Below are positions 24,143-31,039 of a stretch of DNA of 39,335 nucleotides, one piece after another (the first letter of the stretch is position 1; every line of letters begins with the position of its first letter). This stretch comes from Thermoanaerobacterium sp. PSU-2 (GTDB lineage Bacteria; Bacillota; Thermoanaerobacteria; Thermoanaerobacterales; Thermoanaerobacteraceae). Location: the NCBI RefSeq assembly GCF_002102475.1, contig NZ_MSQD01000018.1:1-39335 (forward strand), read 5' to 3'. The notes beneath the pieces are model-generated. The model had not been told where the DNA came from, did no database searches, and saw only the letters and a list, made by a program, of their open reading frames with translations. A program made the position numbers and the translations under genes.

Positions 24143-24171
24143 ATTTTAACATATATACGATTTGCGAACAA
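24143..24171 (-). promoter_or_regulatory. Promoter of the bacteriohemerythrin gene
   Basis: TTGTTC (24166-24171), 17-base spacer, TAAAAT (24143-24148) on the minus strand. No TGTGA-N6-TCACA site accompanies it. Confidence 0.5.
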
Positions 24172-24255
24172 TATCTCATAAAAAATTTTTCAGTAGTCTT
24201 AAAATCAAAAAAATTGTATAATAGATACGGTGTAAATATTATTTGGGGTGATCAT

Positions 24256-25059
24256 ATGAAATACAAAATGGTTGTAGCAGACGCAGATGGGACTTTGTTA
24301 GACGACAAAAAAAAGATCTCTGAAGTCACGAAAAATAGTGTAAAAAAGTTTCGCAATATGAGAGGTATTTTCACATTGGCAACAGGTAGAGGCATCATAT
24401 CAGCGACTCCATACATAAAAGAACTTGATATTGATGTGCCTGTCATACTTTTTAACGGATGTGTAATATACGATCACATAAATAAAAAAATACTGCATGA
24501 AAATTATCTCTCTGACGATTTATACAAGCTTATAGCGAAAAAATGGCAAGAAGGAAAATACGATGTAGACATTCTTGTATACAGTATAGACGGCATATAC
24601 ATAAATAAGATATCCGATTTCATCAAATCATACATGGAAACAGAGCACGTAAAATGCGATTTAATCGAAGATCTCAGCAAACTTGATAAAATTATAAAGG
24701 TGCTTTTCAGAGGAAATAGGGACACATCTTTAGAGCTTGTAGACGAAATAAGGCAATCATCAAACGAGCCTTTTACGTGCGTACAGTCAGACGAATATTT
24801 TATAGAAATTCTCCCTTATGGCATTACAAAAGGATCCGCACTCATAAAATTATGTGATATTCTCAATGTAGACATTAATCAGGTTGTAGCAATAGGCGAT
24901 CAAGACAATGACAAAGAAATGATAATCAAAGCAGGATTTGGCGTTGCCATGGGAAACGCTGATGACGCCATAAAAAGAAACGCCAACTATGTAGCAAAAT
25001 CCAATTTAGAAGATGGTGTCAGCGATGTAATAGAAAAAATCATACGCGATGAGTTTTAA
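24256..25059 (+). CDS. Cof-type HAD-IIB phosphatase
   Basis: 267 residues. Motif I is VVADADGTLLDDKK, with nucleophile D9 and acid/base D11. Motif II is TLATGRGI, the motif III lysine lies in GITKGSALIKL, and motif IV is VAIGDQDNDKEMI. GVAMGNADDAIKRNANYVAKSNLEDGV is the usual C-terminal end of the Cof/YidA group, with an alpha/beta cap between motifs II and III. These cytoplasmic enzymes dephosphorylate sugar phosphates, FMN or similar small molecules; the substrate here is not evident. The ATG at 24256 follows GGGGTGAT; an upstream in-frame ATG at 24214 is unsupported. The unit is monocistronic with a strong terminator. Confidence 0.93.
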   Translation: MKYKMVVADADGTLLDDKKKISEVTKNSVKKFRNMRGIFTLATGRGIISATPYIKELDIDVPVILFNGCVIYDHINKKILHENYLSDDLYKLIAKKWQEGKYDVDILVYSIDGIYINKISDFIKSYMETEHVKCDLIEDLSKLDKIIKVLFRGNRDTSLELVDEIRQSSNEPFTCVQSDEYFIEILPYGITKGSALIKLCDILNVDINQVVAIGDQDNDKEMIIKAGFGVAMGNADDAIKRNANYVAKSNLEDGVSDVIEKIIRDEF

Positions 25060-25084
25060 AAAAGCCGGTAATCCCGGCTTTTTT
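25058..25084. terminator. Bidirectional terminator after the HAD gene
   Basis: An 11-bp stem (25058-25068 with 25074-25084), 5-base loop, A run on one side and T run on the other. It begins at the HAD stop codon and reaches the stop of the converging SxxK protein gene. Confidence 0.9.
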
Positions 25085-26339
25085 AATGACTGACCTGGAA
25101 GTCATATACCATCTTCGATATTTCCCTTATTACAGTATAGGCATCCGAATTATCAGATCCATCTACATTGTTGCCCATGATGGTCAAAATATACGGTTTT
25201 TGCGTATAAAAAACAATAGCTGTATCATTTACTACATTTGATAGATTTCCAATTTTATGAGCAACAGTTATATTGCTTGGCAAAGGATATGAGATCCTAT
25301 CGTTATAAATAGTATTTTCAAGATAACTTAGAAGCTCTCCTGCCGTGCTGCTGTGCGCATTTGCATAATTTAATATATCCTCCATGTAGATGCTTAAATC
25401 CCTTGGAGATGTGACATTATCTGAATATGGCACAACATAAGCACCTAAACTTTCTATGAAATTCAAATAATTGTCATATCCTACAACTCTCATCAACATA
25501 TTTGATGCTATATTGTCGCTTTCTTCTATAGATTTTTTTGAAAGTTCCCTAATTGTATAATAAGTTCCAACAGGATCATACTGTATAGAGCCAGACCCGC
25601 CTTCATAATCTTGTGATGTATACTGTACTTCCATATTTGGATCTAATTTCCCTTCGGTTATAAGTGTATACACATAAAAATTTAGAGGAACTTTATATGT
25701 GCTGGCGGCAATAAAGGATCCATAACCATTTATATCAAAAGTCTCGCCAGAGTTTAAGTCTATGAAGTATACTCCGTAATTTCCCGTATGCTGGCTAAGC
25801 AGTGTCTCAATATTTTCTTTAAGTTCCTGATAATTAGAAGCATTGTCAAGCTGTTGCGGTACTGTCACTGGCGGATGTGGTATAAGCAGCTTCTCGCCAA
25901 CATATAAAGATGCGTTGTCACTCAATCCGTTTTCATCCAGAATATCTTGAACAGATGTCCCGTATTTCTTCGCTATAAAATAGATATTGTCATTTGGTTG
26001 TACATAATAGACGACTGGATTTTCCCACGAAGCATTTTGAATAGCATTGTAAGTATTAGGCCCTACAATCCCGTCTGCAACCAAGTTTTCTGCTTTTTGA
26101 AAAGCCAACACCCCATTTAATGTGTTGTTGCCAAAAACACCATCAATAGCACCCGTGCTAAATCCAATGCTATTTAATATGCTTTGTAGCTCCGATACAT
26201 CAGTACCGTAAGTCCCAGTGTATAAAAGCCTTGAACCAAACTGAAATTGTGGAAGTCCGCTATCACCGTATGATATGACAGGCACGAAGACCATGCTCAA
26301 CATTAATAGATATAAAAATAACATTTTAATCTTGCGCAA
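25083..26339 (-). CDS. Secreted PG-binding + LysM + class A beta-lactamase-like serine hydrolase
   Basis: 418 residues with a signal peptide (to about residue 26, VISYGDSG). Residues 46-102 form a peptidoglycan-binding_1 domain (LQSILNSIGFSTGAIDGVFGNNTLNGVLAFQ). Residues 112-155 form a LysM domain (YVQPNDNIYFIAKKYGTSVQDILDENGL). The rest is a penicillin-binding/class A fold with S213-T-Y-K216, S274-D-N276 and K362-I-G364. The omega-loop region reads TSPRDLSIYMEDIL and lacks the deacylating Glu of true class A beta-lactamases, so it more likely acts on cell-wall peptides. A TTG start at 26339 follows GGGGG by 8 bases. The protein acts outside the membrane, bound to wall glycan. Confidence 0.9.
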   Translation of the reverse strand: MRKIKMLFLYLLMLSMVFVPVISYGDSGLPQFQFGSRLLYTGTYGTDVSELQSILNSIGFSTGAIDGVFGNNTLNGVLAFQKAENLVADGIVGPNTYNAIQNASWENPVVYYVQPNDNIYFIAKKYGTSVQDILDENGLSDNASLYVGEKLLIPHPPVTVPQQLDNASNYQELKENIETLLSQHTGNYGVYFIDLNSGETFDINGYGSFIAASTYKVPLNFYVYTLITEGKLDPNMEVQYTSQDYEGGSGSIQYDPVGTYYTIRELSKKSIEESDNIASNMLMRVVGYDNYLNFIESLGAYVVPYSDNVTSPRDLSIYMEDILNYANAHSSTAGELLSYLENTIYNDRISYPLPSNITVAHKIGNLSNVVNDTAIVFYTQKPYILTIMGNNVDGSDNSDAYTVIREISKMVYDFQVSH

Positions 26340-26362
26340 ACTGCATTCCCCCTTTCCGGTAT

Positions 26363-26391
26363 ATTATATAATATATATATTTATATGTCAT
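26363..26391 (-). promoter_or_regulatory. Promoter of the SxxK wall protein gene
   Basis: ATGACA (26386-26391), 17-base AT-only spacer, TATAAT (26363-26368) on the minus strand. Confidence 0.55.
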
Positions 26392-26455
26392 TAGTATATA
26401 CGAACCTTGATTTCCATAATATATCAATCAATCACAAGGCGGAAGGCTTTATAGC

Positions 26456-26485
26456 TTGACATGCAAGTCGCATATATGGTATTTT
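26456..26485 (+). promoter_or_regulatory. Promoter of the third hemerythrin gene
   Basis: A perfect TTGACA (26456-26461), 18-base spacer and a weak TATTTT (26480-26485). CATGCAA occurs on both sides of the -10 region (26460-26466 and 26494-26500). Confidence 0.4.
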
Positions 26486-26526
26486 TAAGTGAGCATGCAA
26501 TATACACAAAAAAGGATGTGAGATAA

Positions 26527-26946
26527 TTGAATAATTTGTCAATGCTTAAAAGACAACATAGTGAGATGTTGGAAATTATAAACAACATACACACTCTGTT
26601 AAAAAGAGGTAAATTAGATGATGTCGCCGGAGACATCGCATACAACATAAACAATTTAGCTGGTAAGTCTAAAATACACATGATGTCCGAAGACGAATTT
26701 TTATATCCAAGTCTTATTTCCAGTAGTCATGAAGACATAAAAAATACAGCTAAATCATTTCACGACAAAATGGGCAATATAAATGAACTGTTTGTAAGTT
26801 TCGTAAAAAAATACAACATTCCTTCTAAGATCCGTGAAAATGGTGAATCTTTCATAGAAGAAGTCAATAGAATCCTTAAACTTATGTCTGATAGGATAAA
26901 TAAAGAAGATAATTATTTGTATCCGCTTATAGAGAAAATAAACTGA
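26527..26946 (+). CDS. Hemerythrin-like domain protein
   Basis: 139 residues, four-helix hemerythrin-like fold. Ligand candidates are H11 (KRQHSEM), H22, H52 with the following SEDEFLYP, and H74/H81 (SSHEDIK, SFHDKMG). The last helix reads SDRINKEDNYLYPLIEKI, where most relatives have His before the I..E..LYP motif, so one ligand appears replaced by Arg. It may still bind a di-iron centre, or may have drifted to another use. A TTG start at 26527 is preceded by AAGGATGTGAG; an ATG at 26542 is the alternative. It is the third hemerythrin gene within 4 kb and ends at a strong shared terminator. Confidence 0.85.
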   Translation: MNNLSMLKRQHSEMLEIINNIHTLLKRGKLDDVAGDIAYNINNLAGKSKIHMMSEDEFLYPSLISSSHEDIKNTAKSFHDKMGNINELFVSFVKKYNIPSKIRENGESFIEEVNRILKLMSDRINKEDNYLYPLIEKIN

Positions 26947-26969
26947 ATAATAAAATAATATTACGTATT

Positions 26970-27010
26970 AAAAGCCTCAGAAACATACCAATAACATTTC
27001 TGAGGCTTTT
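26970..27010. terminator. Bidirectional terminator after the third hemerythrin gene
   Basis: A 14-bp perfect stem (26970-26983 with 26997-27010) with a 13-base loop and T on both outer sides by strand. It closes this gene and the converging GNAT gene. Confidence 0.88.
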
Positions 27011-27015
27011 TAATA

Positions 27016-27567
27016 TCATACATTGTCGTTTAATAAAACCATGTGTACATGGTCTTCCCATTTACCATTAATTTTCAGATACTTATATGCTATTCCTTCA
27101 TTGTAAAATCCCAATTTTTCGACTACTTTTAATGATGGCTTATTTTTTGGCATGATGTTTGCCTCAATTCTGTGCAGCTTAAAATCGTCAAAAATTATAT
27201 CAATTCCTCTTTTAACCGCTTCAGTCATATAACCATTATTGATTTCATCTTTGTCTAATTTGTACCCCAAATGACATGATAAGAATGCGCCTTTTACGAT
27301 GTTGTTAAAACATACTGTACCGATTATTTTTCTGTCATCATTCTTTTTAAATATCCACATTCTAAGCAAATCATTATTTTCGATGCCTGTCAATTCCTTT
27401 TCCAGATTTTCCTGCTGATACTCCTTTGTGTAAAACTTCTCATCTCTTAAAGGTTCCCACTTCTGTAAAAAAGTCCTATTTCTCAAATAGTAATCTAATA
27501 CTAATTCCGCATAAGTTTTATCCAGTATTCTTAACATCAACCTTTCTGTTTCATAGACTTTTTCCAT
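27016..27567 (-). CDS. RimJ/RimL-type GNAT acetyltransferase
   Basis: 183 residues. Starts EKVYETERLMLRILDKTYAELVLDYY, the standard N-terminal strand of RimJ/RimL-like N-acetyltransferases. ACHLGYKLDKDEINNGYMTEAVKRGIDIIFDDFKLHRIEANIMPKNKPSLKVVEKLGFYNEGIAYKYLKINGKWEDH covers the acetyl-CoA-binding region and the N-K-S-VVEKLGF motif. Relatives modify protein N-termini or small amines; the substrate is unknown. ATG 27567 follows GGAG by 9 bases, preferred over the ATG at 27582 that overlaps the site. It starts 52 bases after the Nudix-GNAT gene, probably the same transcript. Confidence 0.88.
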   Translation of the reverse strand: MEKVYETERLMLRILDKTYAELVLDYYLRNRTFLQKWEPLRDEKFYTKEYQQENLEKELTGIENNDLLRMWIFKKNDDRKIIGTVCFNNIVKGAFLSCHLGYKLDKDEINNGYMTEAVKRGIDIIFDDFKLHRIEANIMPKNKPSLKVVEKLGFYNEGIAYKYLKINGKWEDHVHMVLLNDNV

Positions 27568-27619
27568 ATACAACTTCTCCATTCTTCTTTATGATTTTAT
27601 GCACATGAAGCATCCAATC

Positions 27620-28735
27620 CTAATTTAATTTTATCCAATGTACCCTCCTATCCTTTCTAAATCCTGCTTTTAATGCCAAGTTCATAGACTTTACATTATC
27701 TTCTTCAATATGTACAAATGGAAATTGGCCAAGTTCCAGAAGCCTCTTTATCATTGCAACAGTTACATCCATGCCATATCCTTTCCTTCTGTAATCTTCC
27801 AATACATTCAAAAAACCTATGGCTCCATCATCATGTGTAATCGCCCATGCCACCAACTTTTCATCTTCATAGATGCCAAGACCAATGCCATTTTTTATCC
27901 TATCTTCAATATATTCAATTGATATATACTCTTTATACTTGGAATTCTCGAATATATATGGAGCATCTGCAATTGATAAGTCAACAACATGTGATTTTAC
28001 GGTCGGCAGTGGTACATTAGAATCATAGACTAGTTTAACACTTGTAAGTCGGGACTTTATTTTCCTGTTTTTCACAATATATGAGAGCATCCAGTCCTCA
28101 ATGACTGCAAAACATTTATCCTCCTCATCCAACCCCTCAATAAGTTGAAAGAACTCATCATAGGATTTGCTGCTAATATAAACCCAATCTTCATCGCTTA
28201 TTCCTCTAACAAGTACTGAATCTCCAACTGATTCAATGATATAAATAGGATAATTTCTAATAAAGTTGATGATATTAATGTTCCTTGTTTTGTCTTTTTC
28301 AAGCAGTTTTAATACCTTGCCACTTAAAAAATCTAATACCTTTCTTAGAAGTATCGGCTGTACATCCGCATAAGTAAGATTATCAGGCATCATTTTAAAA
28401 AAGCTTACTTCGCATATCTCGCTATCTGGCAAAGGCCCCATTTCATTTACTTTTGCATAAAGCAATCTCCCAGATGTAGTTATCTCATCCATGGTAACAG
28501 AGTAATCACATACGGGCTCAATTTTGTATTTTAACGCCCCTGTTTCCTCAAATAGCTCCCTTGAAGCAGTTACATTAATATCTTCATTCTTTTCTCTGTG
28601 ACCGCCAGGCACTTCCCATGTATTTTTGTCCTCATGCCTTACAAATATCCATTTTCCTTTATAAGTAGCGAATATAACAGCAAAATTAAACTGACTATTG
28701 CTTAATTCACCTATCCTGTAAAACTTTATCTCCAT
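27620..28735 (-). CDS. Nudix hydrolase-GNAT acetyltransferase fusion
   Basis: 371 residues. Residues 1-140 form a Nudix domain with an intact box: GHREKNEDINVTASRELFEETGA fits Gx5Ex7REUxEExGU. Residues ~145-240 are a linker domain containing DEDWVYISSKSYDEFFQLIEGL, resembling the N-terminal half of FR47-type acetyltransferases. Residues ~245-371 are a GNAT domain: GIYEDEKLVAWAITHDDGAIGFLNVLEDYRRKGYG, with the acetyl-CoA loop RRKGYG, then NVKSMNLALKAGF. The Nudix part should hydrolyse a nucleoside-diphosphate-linked compound, and the GNAT part should acetylate an amine. No stop or shift separates the two, so the fusion is real in this sequence. GGGGT lies 6 bases before the ATG. Confidence 0.88.
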   Translation of the reverse strand: MEIKFYRIGELSNSQFNFAVIFATYKGKWIFVRHEDKNTWEVPGGHREKNEDINVTASRELFEETGALKYKIEPVCDYSVTMDEITTSGRLLYAKVNEMGPLPDSEICEVSFFKMMPDNLTYADVQPILLRKVLDFLSGKVLKLLEKDKTRNINIINFIRNYPIYIIESVGDSVLVRGISDEDWVYISSKSYDEFFQLIEGLDEEDKCFAVIEDWMLSYIVKNRKIKSRLTSVKLVYDSNVPLPTVKSHVVDLSIADAPYIFENSKYKEYISIEYIEDRIKNGIGLGIYEDEKLVAWAITHDDGAIGFLNVLEDYRRKGYGMDVTVAMIKRLLELGQFPFVHIEEDNVKSMNLALKAGFRKDRRVHWIKLN

Positions 28736-28949
28736 AGTTATACCCCAATCTCATTTACTTTTCTTAAAATTTTTATATAGACCCTTAAATAAAATTGATA
28801 CCTATATTTTCACTTTTAACACAATTTCTTGAGTCAATTTTCACAAAATTTTTTCGCGTAAATTTAATTATGGAATTAGTTTGAATTGATTTTTTCATCT
28901 ATATCATTATACTTAAAATGATTATCACTGAACAAAAATTTACCTTTAT
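28736..28949. other. AT-rich intergenic stretch
   Basis: About 210 bases between the Nudix-GNAT start and the PPOX gene stop. No open frame, convincing terminator or promoter pair was found, though a promoter for the Nudix-GNAT gene should lie here. A TGATTATCA stretch near 28919 is only weakly Fur-like. Confidence 0.3.
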
Positions 28950-29414
28950 TTACTGCCTTGCCTTTCCTGTCAAATGCTCAATATTAATTTTAATGACTTT
29001 TGCCTTAATACCACTCTTTCGTATGTATTCCATCCCTTTCTCCATAAACTCGCCAGAGTATTTTTGAATTAGCGCAACCAATGCATCCTCCTTTTCCTTA
29101 TCATATACTTCCACCGCACGTCCAAACACTATTACACTCTCATACCTATAACTAAACTTATCAGGTATTGGTTCAGTATTGCCAACCACACAAAAAGAAA
29201 CTTTATTGTTATAAACAATATTGTCCAACTTGCTTCCTTCAGCAGCACAATGAAAATAAATGTTTCCTTCATGGTATATGTAGTTTAGAGGAACTCCATA
29301 GGCATATCCATTTTCACATACTGTAGATAACACTCCATATTGTCCTTTTCTTAACAGTTCAATAGCCTGTTCGTCATCAATAGATCTATCTTTTCTTCTC
29401 ATTTCCTTAAACAT
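28950..29414 (-). CDS. PPOX-fold flavin-binding protein (NimA-like)
   Basis: 154 residues. MRRKDRSIDDEQAIELLRKGQYGVLSTVCENGYAYGVPLNYIYHEGNIYFHCAAEGSKLDNIVYNNKVSFCVVGN is the characteristic split-barrel sequence of the NimA/pyridoxamine-phosphate-oxidase-like group, which binds FMN or heme. A KFSYRYESVIVFGRA segment follows. Members reduce nitroimidazoles or handle flavin-dependent redox in anaerobes; the physiological role is usually unknown. The ATG at 29414 follows GGGGG by 10 bases; the in-frame extension to 29462 is unsupported. No close neighbour in the same unit. Confidence 0.92.
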   Translation of the reverse strand: MFKEMRRKDRSIDDEQAIELLRKGQYGVLSTVCENGYAYGVPLNYIYHEGNIYFHCAAEGSKLDNIVYNNKVSFCVVGNTEPIPDKFSYRYESVIVFGRAVEVYDKEKEDALVALIQKYSGEFMEKGMEYIRKSGIKAKVIKINIEHLTGKARQ

Positions 29415-29525
29415 TTTCTGCTTTCCCCCATAATTAAATAGTATTCTTTTATCATTATACACTAAACTTTATTATAAAAAATCTAAATAAAAAAAATTAA
29501 AGAGAATGAAATTATAGCTTATTTT

Positions 29526-29744
29526 TTACATTCTCTTTGAAAAATAATTTGAAAAGAAGATAACCAATGCAAGTTCTATTAAAAGTAGTGAAGCAACCAT
29601 GATTAAAACCATTTTATTAACATTCATAAATCCTAATGCCATAACCAAAACTAAAATCACATAATTCATAATTTTGCTTGTCATATAACCAACCTTTTCT
29701 CTGATTCTTGTATTGCGTTCATCATTTACCTCTATCTCTATCAA
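29526..29744 (-). CDS. C-terminal half of an XRE-linked membrane protein (probable frameshift fragment)
   Basis: A 72-codon frame opening with TTG and no ribosome site. It reads IEIEVNDERNTRIREKVGYMTSKIMNYVILVLVMALGF and then a second hydrophobic helix ending NYFSKRM. In relatives the NDERN-IR segment lies in the middle of one four-helix protein, directly following a stretch like the end of the 29722-29955 frame. The two frames overlap by 23 bases in +1 relation. This looks like the second half of a gene split by a single-base change, although a coupled separate protein is possible. Confidence 0.55.
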   Translation of the reverse strand: MIEIEVNDERNTRIREKVGYMTSKIMNYVILVLVMALGFMNVNKMVLIMVASLLLIELALVIFFSNYFSKRM

Positions 29745-29955
29745 TCTCTTTATTCTTTATTCTTTCTTCTTCCGTTGCTGATATTATAAAAGAACGCAAC
29801 AAATTGCCAACCCCAAACACCAATATTACAGAACCTAAGCCAATACATAAACCTGAAACCATTTTTAACTCTTCTTTTGTAAATACAAAACCTCCTAAAA
29901 ATAATAGTACCAATTCTACTACCGCGGTAGATAAATACGACAATTTTCTATCCAT
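29722..29955 (-). CDS. N-terminal half of an XRE-linked membrane protein
   Basis: 77 residues with two hydrophobic helices (STAVVELVLLFLGGFVF and VSGLCIGLGSVILVFGVGNLL) and a charged tail EEERIKNKEIDRDRGK that ends abruptly. Its ATG overlaps the stop of the XRE regulator by one base (TAATG). Small XRE regulators are often followed by a DUF2178-like four-helix membrane protein of ~140 residues; this frame plus 29526-29744 would supply that length. The family name is tentative. If the frameshift is real, the membrane partner is inactive while the regulator remains intact. Confidence 0.6.
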   Translation of the reverse strand: MDRKLSYLSTAVVELVLLFLGGFVFTKEELKMVSGLCIGLGSVILVFGVGNLLRSFIISATEEERIKNKEIDRDRGK

Positions 29956-30155
29956 TATTCTTCCTCATCATAAATAAAAATATCTTCAATCTGCATATCA
30001 AAATATCGGGCTATCCTAAATGCCAATATGATTGAAGGATTATATCGCCCATTCTCAAGAGAACTTATCGTCTGTCTTGACACTTTTAACGCTTCTGCAA
30101 GTTCTTCTTGTTTAATGCCACGCTGTCTTCGTATTTCTTCCAGCCTGTTTTTCAC
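29955..30155 (-). CDS. XRE family HTH repressor
   Basis: 66 residues, almost entirely one helix-turn-helix domain: MKNRLEEIRRQRGIKQEELAEALKVSRQTISSLENGRYNPSIILAFRIARYFDMQIEDIFIYDEEE. The QEELAEAL-SRQTISSLENGRYNPS part is the DNA-reading HTH, and the sequence belongs to the widespread YgzD-like class of small repressors. A GTG start at 30155 follows AGGA by 11 bases. The promoter at 30198-30226 is bracketed by two matching inverted repeats, so it very likely represses itself and the following membrane gene. Confidence 0.93.
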   Translation of the reverse strand: MKNRLEEIRRQRGIKQEELAEALKVSRQTISSLENGRYNPSIILAFRIARYFDMQIEDIFIYDEEE

Positions 30156-30173
30156 AAATTATCACTTCCTCTT

Positions 30174-30193
30174 ATGGAAAGTTCACTTTACAT
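30174..30193. promoter_or_regulatory. Operator 2 of the XRE repressor
   Basis: A 20-bp inverted repeat with nine of ten half-site positions symmetric (ATGnAAAGT / ACTTTnCAT). It lies downstream of the -10 element, between promoter and GTG start. Confidence 0.6.
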
Positions 30194-30197
30194 TTTT

Positions 30198-30226
30198 ATT
30201 TTATCGCTTCATTTGCCGAATGTCAA
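30198..30226 (-). promoter_or_regulatory. Promoter of the XRE operon
   Basis: A perfect TTGACA (30221-30226), 17-base spacer and TAAAAT (30198-30203) on the minus strand. Confidence 0.75.
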
Positions 30227-30239
30227 GCTGACTTTACAT
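30220..30239. promoter_or_regulatory. Operator 1 of the XRE repressor
   Basis: A 20-bp imperfect inverted repeat ATGT-AAG...CTT-ACAT covering the -35 element. Its half site ATGTAAAGT is shared with operator 2. Confidence 0.6.
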
Positions 30240-30291
30240 CCTTAAATAAAAAATAACTTCTTGATGTTTTATTCCCATGTACAAACAAAAA

Positions 30292-30326
30292 AGCAGTCCC
30301 ATCGTATTTCTCACGATTTCCCTGCT
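30292..30326 (-). terminator. Terminator after the 30386-30898 GNAT gene
   Basis: A two-part stem (AGCAG/CTGCT outer, ATCGT/ACGAT inner, small internal loop) followed on the minus strand by TTTTTT. It lies about 60 bases past the stop. Confidence 0.6.
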
Positions 30327-30385
30327 CTTTAAAAACTTATTGACGAAGACAATATTCCCAACTAAAACGCATCACAAATTTTAAT

Positions 30386-30898
30386 TTAATCATCAAAGCT
30401 TTTTGCCAAATCAGCCAAGGTTTTGTCATTTACTCTATACACAGTCCACTCATCCATTGGAACTGCCCCTAACCGTTTATAAAATTTAATAGATGGTTCA
30501 TTCCAATCAAGGCAGCTCCATTCAAGTCTGCCACAATTTCTTTCTACAGCAAGCTTTGCCAAAAATGACAGCATTATTTTACCAAGTCCTTTACCTCTCA
30601 TCTCAGGCTTTATATACAGATCTTCTAAGTATATCCCCGGCCCACCTAAAAAAGTGGAAAAATTATAAAAGAATAATGCAAATCCTATAGGTTTATCCTC
30701 ATACTCACCGATAATAACTTCTGCGACTTTACGGTCAAACAATGATTCTTCCAATAATTTCTCCGTCGCCACAACCTCATGCAACATATTTTCATATTCA
30801 GCCAGCTCTTTGATAAAGCTTAAAACTAACGCCACATCTTTTTTCCTCGCAAATCTTAATTTAAACTTTTCAAGCTTTGTATCGATTAATTCACTCAT
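30386..30898 (-). CDS. GNAT acetyltransferase, diamine/spermidine type
   Basis: 170 residues. LRFARKKDVALVLSFIKELAEYENM at the N-terminus, then VIIGEYEDKPIGFALFFYNFSTFLGGPGIYLEDLYIKPEMRGKGLGKIMLSFLAKLAVERNCGRLEWSCLDWNEPSIKFYKRLGA. The STFLGGPGIYLEDLYI block and the RLEWSCLDWN-S-FY-LGA block are those of spermidine/spermine N1-acetyltransferase-like enzymes. RGKGLGK is the acetyl-CoA loop. A cytoplasmic polyamine, thialysine or related amine acetyltransferase is likely. GGAGG lies 9 bases before the ATG. Confidence 0.93.
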   Translation of the reverse strand: MSELIDTKLEKFKLRFARKKDVALVLSFIKELAEYENMLHEVVATEKLLEESLFDRKVAEVIIGEYEDKPIGFALFFYNFSTFLGGPGIYLEDLYIKPEMRGKGLGKIMLSFLAKLAVERNCGRLEWSCLDWNEPSIKFYKRLGAVPMDEWTVYRVNDKTLADLAKSFDD

Positions 30899-30978
30899 TC
30901 TTTAGGCCCTCCTACAGCATAGTATTGTCAAAAGTTTTGTCACTAAATTCGACTCATACCCTTGATTTTTATTCAACA

Positions 30979-31037
30979 GATATCGTTTTTTGCTTCAACT
31001 TTCCTGCTTTTTCATTGCAGGAGTTTTTAACGATATC
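30979..31037 (-). terminator. Nested hairpin after the 31040-31531 GNAT gene
   Basis: A 9-bp outer stem (30979-30987 with 31029-31037) surrounds an inner stem CCTGC/GCAGG (31003-31007 with 31017-31021). It begins three bases after the stop codon. It may act as a terminator or RNA-stabilising element, but the T tract after the outer stem is weak. Confidence 0.45.
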
Positions 31038-31039
31038 AT

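Noticed and set aside
28910..28945. Fur-like site (TGATTATCA with flanking AT)
   Set aside because: Only a partial match, and it lies just past the 3' end of one gene and over 150 bases from the next start.
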